Made by a program: the position numbers and the translations under genes
Shown: positions 5,086-5,524 of the stretch, one piece after another
Layout: each line of letters begins with the position of its first letter
Position numbering within the stretch: the stretch's first letter is position 1
Notes under the pieces: generated by a model
Databases searched by the model: none
What the model was told of the DNA's origin: nothing
Seen by the model: the letters and a program-made list of their open reading frames with translations, nothing else
Origin: Bacteroidia bacterium
GTDB taxonomy: Bacteria; Bacteroidota; Bacteroidia; Bacteroidales; Azobacteroidaceae
NCBI GenBank assembly: GCA_025999935.1
Contig: BNXY01000098.1
Span: 1-5,524, forward strand
Direction of reading: 5' to 3'
Length of the DNA: 5,524 nt

Positions 5086-5524
5086 ATACCTGACTTTCGA
5101 CTACAGATTCTTCGAACCGGACGAATTGACAGCCGTGCCGAACAATCTACGATATTACCTGCGCTCAATGATACGGTCGTTATCGTCAATATCAGCTATC
5201 CCGAACCGGATAATATCGAGTGGCTTATTTCTCCGGATGACCCCATTGAAGTGGTAGAAACCACACCGTATTTCGCTATGGTAATCTTCAAGCGATTGGG
5301 CGATTATGAGGTGGGCATGCGCACGCATGTAGCGGATTGCTTTCAGGATATAGTGAAAACCATTCATGTTTCCGAATCGGGCGAAGAACCCGGCGGGGAT
5401 ATTGAGGCTTCGGACATCAAGAAATTTATTGTCTATCCCAATCCCAATTCGGGAGAATTTAATGTAGATGTGGAACTGGAAAAGCCCGGTTCCATCCGCT
5501 TGCGGCTGATCAGTCTGGCGCGGG
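5086..5524 (+). pseudogene. 3' part of a T9SS-secreted protein gene, 5' truncated, runs off the right edge
   Basis: From the stop at 5083-5085 the frame is open to the window end. It has no ATG before 5278, which falls inside the conserved part. The translation (IPDFRLQILRTGRIDSRAEQ, then LNDTVVIVNISYPEPDNIEW, DYEVGMRTHVADCF, and a GEEPGG linker) ends in a T9SS type A sorting domain: KKFIVYPNPNSGEF with YPNP at 5434-5445, then VDVELEKPGSIRLRLISL. Such domains direct export through the type IX outer-membrane machinery and are removed or used for anchoring to LPS. The part before it looks like an Ig- or PKD-like beta domain typical of large surface proteins. GC content is about 48%, unlike the AT-rich DNA to its left. 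The missing 5' end and the abrupt composition change indicate a gene cut by insertion or recombination. Confidence 0.75.

Noticed and set aside
4851..5189. Minus-strand frame of 112 codons across the gap
   Set aside because: It crosses both hairpins and the composition boundary and antisenses the T9SS gene fragment; translation looks like composition-driven noise.
5048..5257. Second + strand frame open across the start of the T9SS fragment
   Set aside because: It is open for about 70 codons without an early ATG, but the alternative frame gives a coherent beta-domain followed by the sorting domain, so this is a shadow. I considered a frameshift joining the two and found no convincing protein signal for it.
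1..5524. CRISPR array, insertion sequence, tRNA or rRNA
   Set aside because: I saw no regularly spaced repeats, no transposase or recombinase coding sequence, no terminal inverted repeats at the island edges, and no cloverleaf or rRNA-like segments.

Overview
The window looks like an accessory locus of a Bacteroidota (probably Bacteroidales) genome. The support is a type IX secretion (T9SS) C-terminal sorting domain at the right end, promoter-like boxes of the TAnnTTTG type, A-rich rather than GGAGG-type ribosome-binding regions, several Bacteroidota-style lipoprotein or secreted signal peptides, and a toxin protein with a layout common in that phylum. All genes I support are on the + strand.

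Layout: (1) From the left edge to 2294 runs the 3' part of a large polymorphic-toxin-like protein. It carries a zincin motif (HEIGH, then H, then an LMDY turn), a long spacer, a helical pre-toxin segment and a C-terminal module whose pattern resembles CdiA-CT tRNase-like toxins. (2) Its stop codon overlaps, as ATGA, the start of a 100-codon gene that is very probably the cognate immunity gene; this gene contains a 19-bp TA dinucleotide tract. (3) From 2597 to 3805 there is a decayed tandem duplication: an N-terminal remnant of a lipoprotein gene, a short gene with a new signal peptide fused to the C-terminal domain of the same family, and then an intact 235-aa lipoprotein. (4) From about 3828 to 4751 lies an unrecognised lipoprotein of about 300 aa. 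(5) From 4752 to about 5085 is an AT-rich non-coding gap with promoter-like boxes and two hairpins, the second resembling a terminator. (6) From 5086 to the right edge is the 3' part of a T9SS cargo gene that has no start codon and follows an in-frame stop.

Base composition shifts sharply. Lines I counted near the left edge (47% GC for 1-60, 55% for 241-300) and the right edge (47% for 5221-5280, 48% for 5341-5400) contrast with the interior (20% for 2881-2940, 27% for 4201-4260). The transition on the left falls inside the toxin gene at about 430-480. The simplest reading is a constant, host-like toxin N-terminus joined to an acquired AT-rich cassette holding the variable toxin end, its immunity gene and an array of candidate orphan immunity or surface lipoproteins. 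That cassette ends abruptly at a truncated T9SS gene.

The likely joint role is contact-dependent or secreted antagonism between bacteria: the first gene makes the effector, the second protects the producer, and the following lipoprotein genes may protect against related effectors. The toxin and immunity assignments rest on pattern and context, not on any database search.
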